64,000 nucleotides of DNA, from the NCBI GenBank assembly GCA_029204045.2, contig CM055071.1:19318284-19382283 (forward strand), written 5' to 3'. This DNA is from Tillandsia leiboldiana. Lineage: Eukaryota > Streptophyta > Magnoliopsida > Poales > Bromeliaceae. Of this stretch, positions 20,649-32,312 are shown piece after piece. Each line of letters opens with the position of its first letter. The first letter of the stretch is position 1. A program made the position numbers and the translations under genes. The notes under the pieces are model-generated. The model was given only the letters and a program-made list of their open reading frames with translations, was not told where the DNA came from and did no database searches.

Positions 20649-23607
20649 TGTGGTGACCCTGACCCCCGTGTAGCTTCTCCCATGAACCCTGGTGTAGAAC
20701 ACCTAGTGTTGGTGTATCTGGCCCATGGTGCATCAAAGGGATGCCACAGATGGACCCTGTGTGATATCCACAGCTGGATTGGCCTTCGGCTACATTTGCC
20801 GAATTTTTGAAATGGTTTTGGGCCAAACAGAGGTTGGATTTGGATTCAGCGCGGAAAAACGCTTGAAAACGGCTATTTGCTTGTTTGATTCTGAGTCCGG
20901 ATGCCCAAAAACGGACTCCCGGAAGTTTTCGCTGAATTTCGGTGCATGGGAGGGGCCGTGGACCGCCGGCTGCCATGTGGCGGCCCATGATTAGCCGGTC
21001 CGCAGAGCTCGGTCCACAGAGCACCGCGGCTGGGTGCACGGGGCCGGCGCATGACACGTGGCGCCGCCTGATTGGCGGGCTTGTGAGGCGCGGTCTATAG
21101 AAAATGCGCGGCGGTGCATGGACCGGGGCGGGGGACACGTGGCATCCCCCCGGTTGGTCGGTGCACGCGGCCCGGTCCACGGAACCCGAATTAGGGTGCG
21201 TGGACCGGGTGCACGGGACACGTGTCGTCACGCCATTCGCGGGCTCACGAGGCGCGGCGCACGGGGTCGCAGACGGGCGCCTCGGGGCGCGTGCGTGGCA
21301 GGCGGCCAGAGCGGCGCCCTTCCCGCACGTGTGACCGCGACAGTGGCAGGGACGCGTGTCGCCCTGCCACTGGCGGCCGCCACCTACCCGTTTGACCGGG
21401 TTGGTGCCACGTGGCGACAGCTCGCGCGCCCCGCACAACTATTTGCTGTGCGGGACACGGGTCGGGCCCCGGGAGGGCCACGTGGCCGCACCCGGCGCGC
21501 CCCGCATAGCTGTTTGCTGTGCGGGTGACGTGGCTGCACGAGGTTTTTCCGGGCGGCTACAGTAAACCTCCTCTGCGCCCGGATTCGGGCGCCCGAAAGT
21601 TCGGGTGCGCCCGAATCTTGGGACATGGCTGGTATTTTCCCGTTTGTTTTGTGGCAGCCTATAAATAGCCCGAGCTCCCTTCCTCTTCGTCTTTTTGGCA
21701 TTTCCGAGCTTCAAACCGGCAGGAGTTCTTCACCAAAGTTGGTCCTCGCGCTGTGTAGCTTCCATCTGCAGAGTTTGGGGATTTTTCGGGGCACGCTTAT
21801 CGAGATTTCCATTTTGTTGGCGCATCGCGACGTTCTTTCTTCGGTGCTTCTTCCGTCGCTCTTCGGTGCACGAGCTCTCCCGGCCTACTTCGACCATATT
21901 TTTGAGGGATTTCTTCACCGTTGGATTCACAATAGGTAAGGCTACGATTTTGGTTGCTTCCACATTTCCTGGTTTCGCGCTTTTCGAGTAGTTCTTCCAT
22001 GCTCACTAAGGACCTGGTTTGCTGTGAGGATTTGTGAGGACAACAGCTTCATCCGAGGAGATCTCCGCGCACGAGTGTCGGATCAGGACTTGCTTATAGA
22101 CTTTTTTCACCTACTCGACGCGAGGATCATCGTGGTATTTTTCTTGAAATTTTTGGAGACCTTCCCGAAGGTATACACTTTTCCTTTTATCTGTACAAGA
22201 GTTTACAGTTGGATGGTTTTGGGATTTTTGCGCACCGATACTGTGGAATTTGTAACTTGGCCTACGGTGCTCGGAATTGGGCGTGCAGGTACTTGTTTCG
22301 AAGCTATCGACACGAAGATCGCAGGGATATTTTATTTGGAATTTTTTGAGCACAATCAATAGGTGAAATAATCACATCTTTGCGGCTGTAATTTTAGTGT
22401 TGTATTTCTTGGCAGATTTTGGGATTTTATTATAACTGTAGCTTTATGTTGTACCCAGGAGGGATTGTGGACTGTACTGGACCTGTTGGATATAGAGTTG
22501 CTGTCTTCCTAGTTTTCTCAGCTGTGCGACCCCGGACTGTTAGCACCATCAGGTGGGTGGCCTTGTCTTCATGACCATTGGACTGTGCATTAATTCTATC
22601 TGCATAGGAGCATGCATGTTGTAATGTATTTTGTATAGCGTGCTAGAATATAGGATTTGATGTTCCTGTTGTCGTTAGGTGATTATGTGTTTATTTCTCT
22701 CCTACAACTGTTGATTATTAATATCTTGGAACCTGACCTAGCACCCCCGTCATATGTTGCATGTGTAACCAGACCAGTAGAAAACCCTCACTTGGGCTAG
22801 GGTTATTTATGTTTAGACATCCACACATAATGTTTCATTCCTAGACTTAGTGTTATCCTCGCCCGGGTAGTGGGCCGAGCGGTCGGGACTTCTTTTTAGT
22901 GTGGGATGCATTTGCACTCGTGCTTGAGAGCAGAGTGGAGTCTGGTAGATGTAGTGGATCGTTTGTCTGTACCGGGAACCGTTTGGGGTAAACGGTGGTC
23001 CCGAGAGGTCTTGTTTTCCCCTGTTTGGGTTGTCGCCACTGTGTTAGTGGCAGTAGTTCATTAGTGTTGGCCGGACCTAGAACCTAGAACCCTTTTCGAC
23101 ATACACATGATTTTAGTCTACCAATGTTTTCTTCCAAACATCGAAGGGGCGCTGGAGTCTGTTCTTGTTTGATTGGACAAAGGCATCAGCCCTTCGGGGT
23201 TTGGGTAAAACACTTACTTTTCTAACTATTTTTCTAAAAAAGAACTAAAATCATTAAATATGGATTTCTTCTAGATCAAAATGATTTTCAATAACAAATG
23301 TCACCTTTTTCCTGTAAATCTCCCCACTCGAAAGGATTCGAGTGATCCGGGTTCTAGGGACCGTTCCTTTGTCGGGACGAAAGCCACGGGGGCCGAGCCT
23401 GGAACCTGTTCTTGTTTGATAGGGTTGTAGGTGTAGGTCTCCCGGCACTTTCGGGCCCTGTTGGTGTCTTCTGCGTGTTGTACCGAGTTTGTTGTGTTTC
23501 CGCACTATAAGGAGGTCGGGAACTTCGATAGGCGGAGCCTAGAGTCTGTTCTTGTTTGATAGGGTTCTAAGCACCGGCCTATCGGGTTTCTGAACCCTTA
23601 TGGTGTC
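20649..23607 (+). mobile_element. LTR of the gag-only gypsy element, first part (interrupted)
   Basis: It runs from TGTGGTGACC at 20649 to target duplication gtgtc at 23603-23607, where a minus-strand gypsy is inserted. The LTR resumes at 28808. G-boxes lie at about 21054-21480, the 36-bp hairpin at 21582-21617 and TATAAATA at 21660-21667. It carries about 66 bp (around 23537-23602) absent from the LTRs at 493 and 17120. Confidence 0.9.
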
Positions 23608-25214
23608 TGTCACGCCCCGAGTCCGCCAATTTGTACGGTTCGGGCACGCCAACAGACCCGCCAATCGGGTATGACCTTTCACTACCCGAAAGGAACGGTA
23701 ATATCCATAATCATACAACAAGTATATGCGGAAGCTCAATATCAGAGTACTAAAAATCACTATAAATTTGAACTTTCATTTTATAAACAAGCAGTTTAAG
23801 CGATAATGAAAGCATACAAGAGTGAACCATAACTTAAATTTATTACACTTTACATTTCTGAACTTGCTAATAAAATTATTACAATTCATTTACATAAATT
23901 CCTCACCATACAAAGTTCACTCAAGAAATATATAAAAAGGGATACCTCTGCTAGACCCTCTAGGTCTCTATGCTGCTGGGCCCTTGCCCCTGTCCTATGC
24001 ATCGCCGTCTGCATCTGAACCGTCTCGTCCGCTGTATCCATACCCGAACCTGTGGGGGGGGGTCACCCAAGGGGTGTGAGAACTCCGACAGAGTTCCCAG
24101 TGGGTTCAACCACCGAGAAAAAGTGTCATACACCACTTGGTCCAATGGAAGCAATAATAATAGTGCTAGGAAACTAAAATCCTCAATATCAAAATGCGGT
24201 CATGCAATATAATATATCACTACACTATCTGTGTATACTCATCGACCCAGCACTACTCTGTCTAGCCACACTAGGCTGCTAAGCACCAACTCGGCCACTA
24301 TGCCGCTGTATACAGGGTCAAACTAACCCGGCCACCTTGGCCACTCTATCTTTCTTTATTCTTTAAATTCTGGTGCTTTAGTTCAAGTTAACCCTCAGAA
24401 ATTCTTATCCAACGGGCCCCAGCCCGGTAGTCCTGCTACCATAAGATAAGATTTCTAAGGTTGCCGATAGCACCCGCAAGTGCTACCCCGCCCAACGGGG
24501 AACTTGTCCTACGGGTCACTGCCCGGGAGAGGGACACTGCCCTTGGCTCCGACAAGGCTACTTTTTACCCCCGAAGGTACGCTCGTTTTATCTTTATATT
24601 TTCTTTCTTTTCTTTTCTTTTTCTTTCTCTTTTTGCTTTAGTTCTTAGCCTCTTTGCCTTTGAACACTTGCTTTTCTTTCTTATTCGAGCTTGTAGCTCC
24701 CTTTTGCCACTGGCAAATCTCTTTTTCTTTCCTTTGAGTGTTTAGCTCTTTGCTTTCACTTTAAGCCTTTCGAAAGTACCTCGTCCGACGGGTCACTGCC
24801 CAGGGAGTCCTGCTCCACTTGACGAGTCTCAAATTCGAAGGCGCCATTTACATTTTCTTTACGCTTTTTAGCCACTTTTAGCTTGCTTTTAACTTTGCCT
24901 TTTTACATCAATTTATCTCTTACCCTAGGCCTTGCCATAAGGATAACTAGAGAGTCTCCTGGACTCTTAAACATTTCACTTTCCTTTATTTAACTCAAAT
25001 TGAAGTTAAAGTTATTGTCCATTTGCCCAGACACCCTATGACCTTCTAGGGTTATAACTGTTTAATTCTTTAGCCTTGGGATCTCATCCCCCTTTCCTGA
25101 TTCCTCACTGAATCCTAGAGTTAACTTAACTCTATTTTCCAATTTCACTTTTAACTTAGGGTCACACTGACTCTAATTTCCTGTTCTACTTTTATCTTAG
25201 AGTTACACTGACTC

Positions 25215-25475
25215 TAATTTCCTGTCTGTGAGTTTAAACTCCTCTGGATCACCTTAGGTTCCCTTTACCTAAGTTCCATGTCGTACTCATCTTAGAGTTC
25301 CTTAACTCTATGTTGATCACTAGTTCACCTTAGGTCTCCTTTACCTAAGTTCCATGACATACTCATCCTAGAGTTCCTTGACTCTATGTTGATCACTAGT
25401 TCACCTTAGGTCCCCTTTACCTAAGTTCCATGACATACTCATCCTAGAGTTCCTTGACTCTATGTTGATCACTAT
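25215..25475 (+). repeat. 76-bp tandem repeat in gypsy LTR
   Basis: Roughly three copies of a 76-bp unit. Copies of TAGAGTTCC start near 25293, 25369 and 25445, with CACTAGTTCACCTTAGG inside. The left copy of this LTR runs into the N gap within this repeat (8640-8757), which may explain the assembly break. Confidence 0.8.
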
Positions 25476-26040
25476 ATCCAGTGTCCTTAGGTTATCCCCT
25501 AAGACAATGCCACTCATCCAATCCTAGGATAACTCCTAGTTCGATGTCACTCGTCAAACCCCTAAACTAGGTTTTCTCCTAGTCTTACTACCAACAAGTT
25601 CTGTTCCCTTATGTCACATGATTCCTAGGGTTATACCCTAACATGATCACAATCATAAATAGCTAATCTTTTCATGCATGCAATTATTTTCATCTCGTTC
25701 ATAAAATAGTATTTACTTTTACGCATGCATATTCATCATACAGCTTTGGCAACCAACAGTTGCACTTTTTCTCTGTGTCCATCTACACATGCACATTTAT
25801 TCCTCTATCTCTGGCAACCAACAGATGCACTTTTTCATCTGTATCCATTTACACAGGCGATCCTAATCATGATTACCTAACGCCTCTAACAGGCTACTAT
25901 CATGCTTCGAAATCGAAAAGCAAAGGAGCAAGGGGAGAGGTCACCCAATTTCGGCAGAATTCCCCACCTTGTAGTGTACCCAATTGCTTGTAGACACTTG
26001 CAATTGGACTTCGCGTGATTCCACTTGTCTCCTCGAGCTT

Positions 26041-26665
26041 GCACGCAAAACGGCGCACTTACCTCGAGTCCGCATGCAAAACGGTGCACGTCCACCAAAC
26101 CTCGGGTTTGCACGCAAAACGGAGACTGCTTCTCTTAAGGTTGCACGCAAAACGGTGCACGTCTTTTCTGACCCTGCACGAAAAACGATACATAACATTA
26201 GGGTCGGCACGCAAAACGGTGCGCGACGACACGATCTGCACGCAAAATGGTGCACGTACCTCGAATCTGCACGTAAAACGGTGCACGTCTGACTGTAGGG
26301 TTGCACGCAAAACGGTGCACATTTTCCTAACCCTGCACGCAAAATGATGTGCAATATTAAAGACTGCACGTAAAACGGTGCACATCAATCCAACCTGCAC
26401 GCAAAACGGAGAACGTACCTCGAATCAGCACGCAAAACGGTGCACGCTCGACTGTAGGGTTGCACGCAAAACGGTGCATATTTTCCTAACCCTGCATGCA
26501 AAACGATGTGCAATATTAAAGACTGCACGTAAAACGGTGCACATCAATCCAACCTGCACGCAAAACGGAGCACGTACCTCGAATCGGCACGTAAAACGAT
26601 GCACGCTCGACTGTAGGGTTGCACGCAAAACGGTGAAATTTTTTACAACTTGCACGCAAAACGAG
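26041..26665 (+). repeat. Higher-order array of GCACGCAAAACGGTGCAC units
   Basis: Twenty copies of an 18-bp motif. From 26238 on, the starts are 26238, 26269, 26303, 26335, 26366, 26397, 26428, 26462, 26494, 26525, 26556, 26587, 26621 and 26652. Monomer spacing is 31-34 bp, and five monomers repeat exactly every 159 bp, including their distinct spacers. Each unit can fold with GCAC/GTGC arms around GCAAAACG. It is non-coding and lies in the U3 half of the minus-strand LTR. Confidence 0.85.
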
Positions 26666-27790
26666 ACGCGCCAAAAATATCCGCGACAGTCCGTGCAGCA
26701 ACGGTACAGTAAAACTCGGTCCCTAACACGCAAAACGGCACGGGGTCAAATTTAATGTCCAAAAAGAAACCCTACAAATTGTGTCCAAAAATACCGAAAA
26801 ATAACGTTACCTCGTAAGTCGCGCCGCCCATCGGCTTTTGGGAACTCCTCGCGCGTTCCACGAGGTTCACGGTGCCACGCCGCAACACCTCCCAACCTCT
26901 CCCTCACTCTCCCTCACACTCGGTTGGAGAAGAAAGGAAAAAGGGGAAAAAAATGGAGGTGCGGGGAGAAAGAAGAAGAAGAAAAGGAGGGAGAGAGGGA
27001 AGGGTGGTCCACGGACCACTGGTCTACGGTGCACCCGCCGGTCTACAAGACCCAGCCGAGTGCACTCGGTCCAGGCAGGGAAGGGCGGGGCCACGTGGCC
27101 GCGCCCCTGCGGGCGCGTGTCCTTGCGCCCGTACGGGCCCAATGGGGGCCCGCCATGTGGCGGCCCCCTTTGACCCGCCTGCCACCAGAAACCCCCCTGC
27201 CACCTTGATTCCCGTGCCGCCGTCGCCTCAGAAATCCGTTTTTATCCCGGTTTCTGTCCATTTTTCGTCCGTTTCCGTCCAAATTTGACAGGCGGCTTCG
27301 GTTCAGCTTAATTAACCACAGAAAATTTTAAATTTTCAGTTTGGACCATTTCTGGGCCACCAAAAGCCTCGCTGTATCCAGAATCGCTGGCGGACCCCGT
27401 TCTCACAATCCGGATATCCTATCAACCCGAAATTTTTACTGTGGCCTTAAAACATAATTACGAAGCTCCCCAAATTTTCTCAGAATTTTCCGACACTGTT
27501 GGCGGAGCCCGTTCTCACTATCAGGCATCCGATCAAAGCGAAACTTTTTTTGTGGTCTTAAAACATATTTACGAGGCTCCCGTAATTTTCTCGAAATTTT
27601 CCGACACTGTAAATTTTTCACTAAAAATCTGGGCCCCTTTCTCCAATAAAATTCAAGATCTCTCCATTTTAACCCAATTTGGGCCCAACTCGCGTCCAAA
27701 TGTTCTTTACTTCCCTAACTTTCATAACACTAGTATTTCATACCACCTTTATTTACATTTATTTATGTGCCGAAAATTCGGTACATTACA

Positions 27791-28440
27791 TTATACCCCC
27801 CTTAAAATAAGTTTCGTCCTCGAAACTTGAATCACATCTCGACTCCTACTTGATCGAGAGGGAGGAAATCTTGCCCTCACTACTGGGCTCACTGTATATC
27901 GTGACCGGCATCAAATTGCCTGCTCGCCGAGACTACACGAGCAACTCATCCTCGGATCCCTATCTCAATCCAGGGACAAATACAGACCTGGCGTCTGGCT
28001 ACTTTCACCAAATAGGTGAAAGAGACAGTTGAGCACTTGTTCTCTCAATTGCCACAAATGACCCAGTTTTTACTTGCGAAATTTTTACTTTAATTCCGCC
28101 ATCATTCTTCTCACAACGAGGTTGCATCTGCAACAATTACATTTACCGCATATTCCAGTCGCTCCGCTGCTTAAGGTGGAGGGCAAGGCCAATCCACGAG
28201 TTCCCAGCTATCATAAATGCTACTAGTGCTCTAAGTCCACGGGTTATCAGCTAACCCGATATCTCGGACTACTAATAGGCTCACAGTCCACGATCCAATA
28301 GGGCCTATAGCCCGAAGCTAGTCCAACACTGTGCAATGCCTCTCGGTAGCACGCAGATCCAAACGTCATACGGGTAGATCCACACTTAGGATTACCACAC
28401 CAATACTCCTACCAGGAGCTACAGTACCTCGATCATCATT
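27791..28440 (-). mobile_element. Residual internal segment of the deleted gypsy
   Basis: About 650 bp between the 3' LTR and the truncated 5' LTR. Only the polypurine tract end is recognisable. The 60-residue forward open frame here has no family features. No gene is seen. Confidence 0.7.
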
Positions 28441-28807
28441 AACCCGAAATTTTTACTGTGGCCTTAAAACATAATTACGAAGCTCCCCAAATTTTCTCAA
28501 AATTTTTCGACACTGTTGGCGGAGCCCGTTCTCACTATCAGGCATCCGATCAAAGCGAAACTTTTTCTCTGGTCTTAAAACATATTTACGGGGCTCCCGT
28601 AATTTTCTCGAAATTTTTCGACACTGTAAATTTTTCACTAAAAATCTGGGCCCCTTTCTCCAATAAAATTCCAGATCTCTCCATTTTAACCCAATTTGGG
28701 CCCAACTCACGTCCAAATGTTTTTTACTTCCCTAACTTTCATAACACTAGTATTTCATACCACCTTTATTTACATTTATTTATGTGCCGAAAATTCGGTA
28801 CATTACA

Positions 28808-29807
28808 GTGTCGGTCTTTCCTGTGAGCTTAGTGTTCTGTTGTGGGAGCCGTCTGGTGGACGGTGGCCCCCAGCTGTGTGGTTTTCCAGCCTGTGGTTGA
28901 GAGTTGGTGTTGTTGGTCGATCTTGTTGATCGTGGTTTGGACTATAGCCTGCATGAGCCATATTTGAGCTCGACAGAGATACGCAGATACTTTCCTCGGT
29001 GGGGTCGCGCCCCTCGAGTGCCACTCCGGAGTTGGGCCTGTTACTTGCTATCGCGACTTGTCGACGCAGTCCCTCTGGCTGGGCCAGTTTTGGCAGTCAC
29101 GGACACCCTACGGTAGAGGTGTCCTGTTGAGGATGTGCGGTAGTAGGTGGGCGCAGGTTTGACTGGACCCTATGCGGCAGTCAGTATAGATTTGGTGAGT
29201 ATACTGTGTGAGTTAGTAGATGCATCATATTTCCATCTGTTCCACTTTTTGAGCATCTAGATAGAGGCATAGTAGTTGTAGAGTTAGTTTTCCAGCCCTT
29301 TCATTTCAGTTTCATATTGTTACTTTATGCCTCTAGTAGACTTAGTGGGCACACCGTCGGGCTTGTTGGCGGCACCCACTGAGAACTACTTGGGACGTAG
29401 TTCTCACACCCGTCATGGTGTCTTTTCCCACAAGGACTTCTACTCCTGTTCCTGCTGCTCCAGTTGCTGCTTCTTCTGATCGAGGTAAGGGAGTCGCGAG
29501 ATAGTTCCCTACCAGTCATCGTCCAGAGAGTAGATGTACCCCTTACTTTTTGTGAGTTCATGTTGAGAGATCTTGTAGTGAGGTATAGAGTTGTACTTTT
29601 ATTTTACTGCTTGAGAGACTTATGTACTTTTGGTGAGGGCTTTGTGTTGTATATTTTCTTCTTTTTAGCAGTTTACTTTCAGCTCTGATATCTGTATAGC
29701 ATAGTTGATCTTTTGCAGGTTAGTCGCTTCGTCCATACGGGGCTTCCCGTATGGGCGGCGGATCTGTTGGCGAGCCCGGGTCGCAGTTTCGACGCCGGGG
29801 CGTGACA
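28808..29807 (+). mobile_element. LTR of the gag-only gypsy element, second part
   Basis: This resumes exactly where 23607 broke off, after the target duplication, and ends GCGTGACA at 29807. It matches 493-1491. With the insertion and one duplication copy removed, the LTR is about 3.95 kb. The U5 hairpin lies at 29733-29754. Confidence 0.9.
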
Positions 29808-29814
29808 GATTAGG

Positions 29815-29826
29815 TGGTATCAGAGC
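29815..29826 (+). other. Primer binding site, unit 4
   Basis: TGGTATCAGAGC lies seven bases after the LTR end, as in units 1 and 3. Confidence 0.9.
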
Positions 29827-31189
29827 CTAGGCTATAGGTCATTGTGGACTTAGAAACCACAGGCTTGTGATTGGATATTAGGATGACTACGTGAGAGTCG
29901 TGACTGTTAGCGAGAGTCCAGATTGGGTTCCAACTCTCCCAGGGGATGGGATGAGTAACCGACATGTCTTCCTTCGATGGCAACTATATTGGCTGCAGAC
30001 AACATAGTACTACGGGAAGGGGGACAATTTGACTTTCGCTGAATTAGGTCGAGTGTTGTTTGGTACTGTCCTAATGTTTGCAAGTGTATTGCAGGTGGGC
30101 ACGATGCCTCCCCGACGCCGGGTACAGACGCGTTCTCAGCCTTCCCCCTCTGATGAGCCTGGACAGGAGGAGCCAGCGAAGGGTCAGCAGAGTGAGGTGC
30201 TGGAGCTTCGGGCTCAGATGGCCCAGTTGGAGGAGGCTGTACGGCGCCAGGAGGAGGCTACACGGCGCTAGGAGGAGGCCATGGGTGGGATGATTCTTAT
30301 GTTGGAGCAGAGGGTACAGCCAGTTGTAGCACCCCCAGGGAGTTCTCCCGCACCTTCGTCGCCAGCTATGGCACCCCCAGTTGATGCAGCAGTGCAGGTA
30401 GCCCCTATTGCACCAGATACCGGTAGACAGCCGTTCGGGACGGCTGGGCAGTTGACCCGGGCAGAGCAGCGGGAGGTGGTGGATTTGTTGTTGAGATTCC
30501 GTCAGTTTAACCCACCTCATTTTTCGGGGCAGAGTTCGGAGCCGTGGGAGGCAAAGTCGTGGATCACGGCAATGGAGCGCCATTTCGAGAGCTTGTTTAT
30601 TCAGGAGCGGTTTCAGGTCCTATTGGCGACTCACTTCTTGGAGCGCAACGCGGAGGCCTGGTGGCGGCGTGTTCGACCAGTAGGTCCACCTGGGACGCAG
30701 CTGCTTACTTGGGCGGAGTTCCGCGGTCTACTTCTTGGAGCCTTTTTCCCGGAGAGCGTCAGGCAGAGGTTGGAGGAGCAGCTGAGGAATCTCCGACAGG
30801 GAGATCGGCCCGTGCATTAGTACATCGCAGAGTTCAACCAGTTGTTGGCTTGTGTACCCCACGCGGCTAGGGATGAGGCGCACCGGATCTACATGTTTGA
30901 GCGAGGACTGCGCCGTGATATCTACCAGTTTGTCCGCTCGCAGCGATTGCAGACTCTGGATGCCTCTATGGAGCCGGCCCTCTATGTGGAGCACGGAGAG
31001 GCGGTTATGGTCGAGGTGGCCCCAGCTCCCGCTGGGATTACGGGGGCGAAGCGCCCAGCACCGGATGATGAGGGTCAGACGAGCCGGTAGGGACCTCCGA
31101 GACCTCCAGGATCTCATCCTGAGGGTCGTGGGTTTCGTAGGCGCCGGAGATCAGGTGGGCCCCCGCAGCAGCAGCAGTATCGGCAGCAG

Positions 31190-31765
31190 TGTGACACCCC
31201 CGGAATTTGGATTAGTCCTCTATATAAATGATATAATAGGACTAAATCTCTAACCCGGCTATAGCATTTTGGATGGTAGCAAGATCCAAGAGGAACATGA
31301 GAGTTAAGCGTGCTAGAGCTAGAGTAGTTCTAGGATGGGTGACCCCCTGGGAAGTGGGGCGTCACAGTTGGTATCAGAGCCATTCACCAGCCGGAAATGT
31401 GAGACGAGTCTCGGCTGAGCCAGGGTTATATAGCGGGTAGAGCGAGGCTCCCCGGCTAATGACCGTTGTGAGTGGAGTGCAGCTCCTCACAAGGTCGGCT
31501 AAGGCTAGCGAGACGAGTCTCACATCGCCTGGTGCTTGTGAGTGTGCTTGAGCCTGACGTGGACGTCAGGGCTTAAAGGGGGGAAGAATGTGACACCCCC
31601 GGAATTTGGATTAGTCCTCTATATAAATGATATAATAGGACTAAATCTCTAACCCGGCTATAGCATTTTGGATGGTAGCAAGATCCAAGAGGAACATGAG
31701 AGTTAAGCGTGCTAGAGCTAGAGTAGTTCTAGGATGGGTGACCCCCTGGGAAGTGGGGCGTCACA
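31190..31765 (+). mobile_element. Cassandra miniature LTR element (TSD agcag)
   Basis: 576 bp between duplications agcag (31185-31189, 31766-31770). The 177-bp LTRs (31190-31366, 31589-31765) look identical. The primer site TGGTATCAGAGC is at 31369-31380 and a polypurine tract (AAAGGGGGGAAG) ends near 31588. There is no coding capacity. The LTRs carry a 5S rRNA-like segment, the defining trait of Cassandra TRIM elements. It must be mobilised by enzymes of other elements. Confidence 0.92.
31271..31355 (+). ncRNA. 5S rRNA-like segment in Cassandra LTR
   Basis: Resembles the 3' two thirds of plant 5S rRNA from memory. GAGTTAAGCGTGCT covers the box A region and TAGGATGGGTGACC the box C region of the internal Pol III promoter, followed by CTGGGAAGT. 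The 5' part of 5S is not recognisable. The 3' LTR holds a second copy at 31670-31754. It is not a working ribosomal gene; Pol III transcription is possible. Confidence 0.8.
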
Positions 31766-32044
31766 AGCAGCGACAGGAGCGGTGTGTCATCTGTGGCGGG
31801 CCTCATCCACCGTCGCAGTGTGATCAGAGACAGGGGCGGTGTTTCCTCTTTGGAGAGTTGGGACATTTCCGCGCAGCTTGCCCCCAGGCCATTTTGTCAG
31901 TGCGGCCGATTGCGACAGCACCCCCCTTGCCTATCCATGCAGCGGAAGCCCCTCCGGCACACCGTCAGCCAGAGTGGGCCACGACGTCGGGACAAACGGG
32001 ACGATGATCTGTGGCACCCAGTGGACGGGTTTATGCAGCCCTGA

Positions 32045-32229
32045 TAGAGGACACCCCGGCAGCGGATCATGTCGCGGCAGGTATGATTTTATTTCTGTTA
32101 GCTGAGTTGAGTATTTCGTTACCGTTGCATTCTTCTGCATTATTGTAGAGCATCTTCATCAGCATCTTTGCATGGGTATGGGTTAGGAATTTCTGCTACA
32201 TGTTTAGGCGATTGGATTCTTCCCAGTAT
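32045..32229 (+). mobile_element. Non-coding internal remnant, unit 4
   Basis: It follows 3190-3330 of unit 1 and stops abruptly at CCCAGTAT, where copia sequence begins. The rest of unit 4, including its 3' LTR, is absent. Confidence 0.8.
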
Positions 32230-32279
32230 CTAGGTGGTTTTTCCCCTATTTATATCCTTATTACAGAGGTGACCCAACA
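32230..32279 (+). mobile_element. Truncated 5' LTR of SIRE-like copia element 1
   Basis: Only about the last 50 bp of a copia LTR remain (CTAGGTGGTTTTTCCCC to CCCAACA), matching 40684-40731. No target duplication is visible at the left junction, so this is a deletion or an assembly join, not an insertion end. Confidence 0.85.
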
Positions 32280-32281
32280 AT

Positions 32282-32293
32282 TGGTATCAGAGC
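32282..32293 (+). other. Primer binding site, copia element 1
   Basis: TGGTATCAGAGC lies two bases after the LTR end, the same type as in element 2 (40734-40745). Confidence 0.88.
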
Positions 32294-32312
32294 GGGAATA
32301 GGGTTGTAAACA

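Larger units (their letters stand above)
23608..28807 (-). mobile_element. Deleted long-LTR gypsy element inside the LTR (TSD gtgtc)
   Basis: This 5.2 kb minus-strand insertion lies between perfect 5-bp duplications gtgtc (23603-23607, 28808-28812). On its own strand it consists of the first 367 bp of the 5' LTR (28807-28441), about 650 bp of 3' internal sequence (28440-27791) and a 4183-bp 3' LTR (27790-23608). The rest of the 5' LTR, the primer site and all coding sequence are gone. A polypurine tract (AAGGGGGG) with an upstream GAGGACGAAAC motif precedes the 3' LTR, as in Tekay elements. Confidence 0.85.
30029..32044 (+). pseudogene. gag: Broken gag of the gag-only gypsy element (unit 4), split by Cassandra
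   Basis: This copy aligns to the Gag at 18334-19776, but the first ATG is lost; the internal MPPRRR start near 30104 remains. Three in-frame TAG stops end at 30271, 30820 and 31090, with no frameshift up to that point, so the decay is by substitution. A 576-bp Cassandra element is inserted at 31190. After it the zinc-knuckle region continues from 31771, with the second cysteine of the knuckle changed to phenylalanine (CFLFGELGH). It cannot make a full Gag. Confidence 0.85.

Noticed and set aside
26041..26665. CRISPR-like pattern of 18-bp repeats and ~14-bp spacers
   Set aside because: Plant LTR context, spacers that recur every 159 bp, no cas genes, imperfect repeats. It is a higher-order tandem repeat.
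27441..28032. Plus-strand frames of 60-129 codons
   Set aside because: They cover the LTR start and internal remnant of a minus-strand gypsy, with no coding features; a similar frame recurs at 28458 only because the LTR start is duplicated.
31271..31355. Genuine 5S rRNA gene
   Set aside because: Only the 3' part resembles 5S, and it sits inside 177-bp LTRs with TSD, PBS and PPT; this is a Cassandra element.
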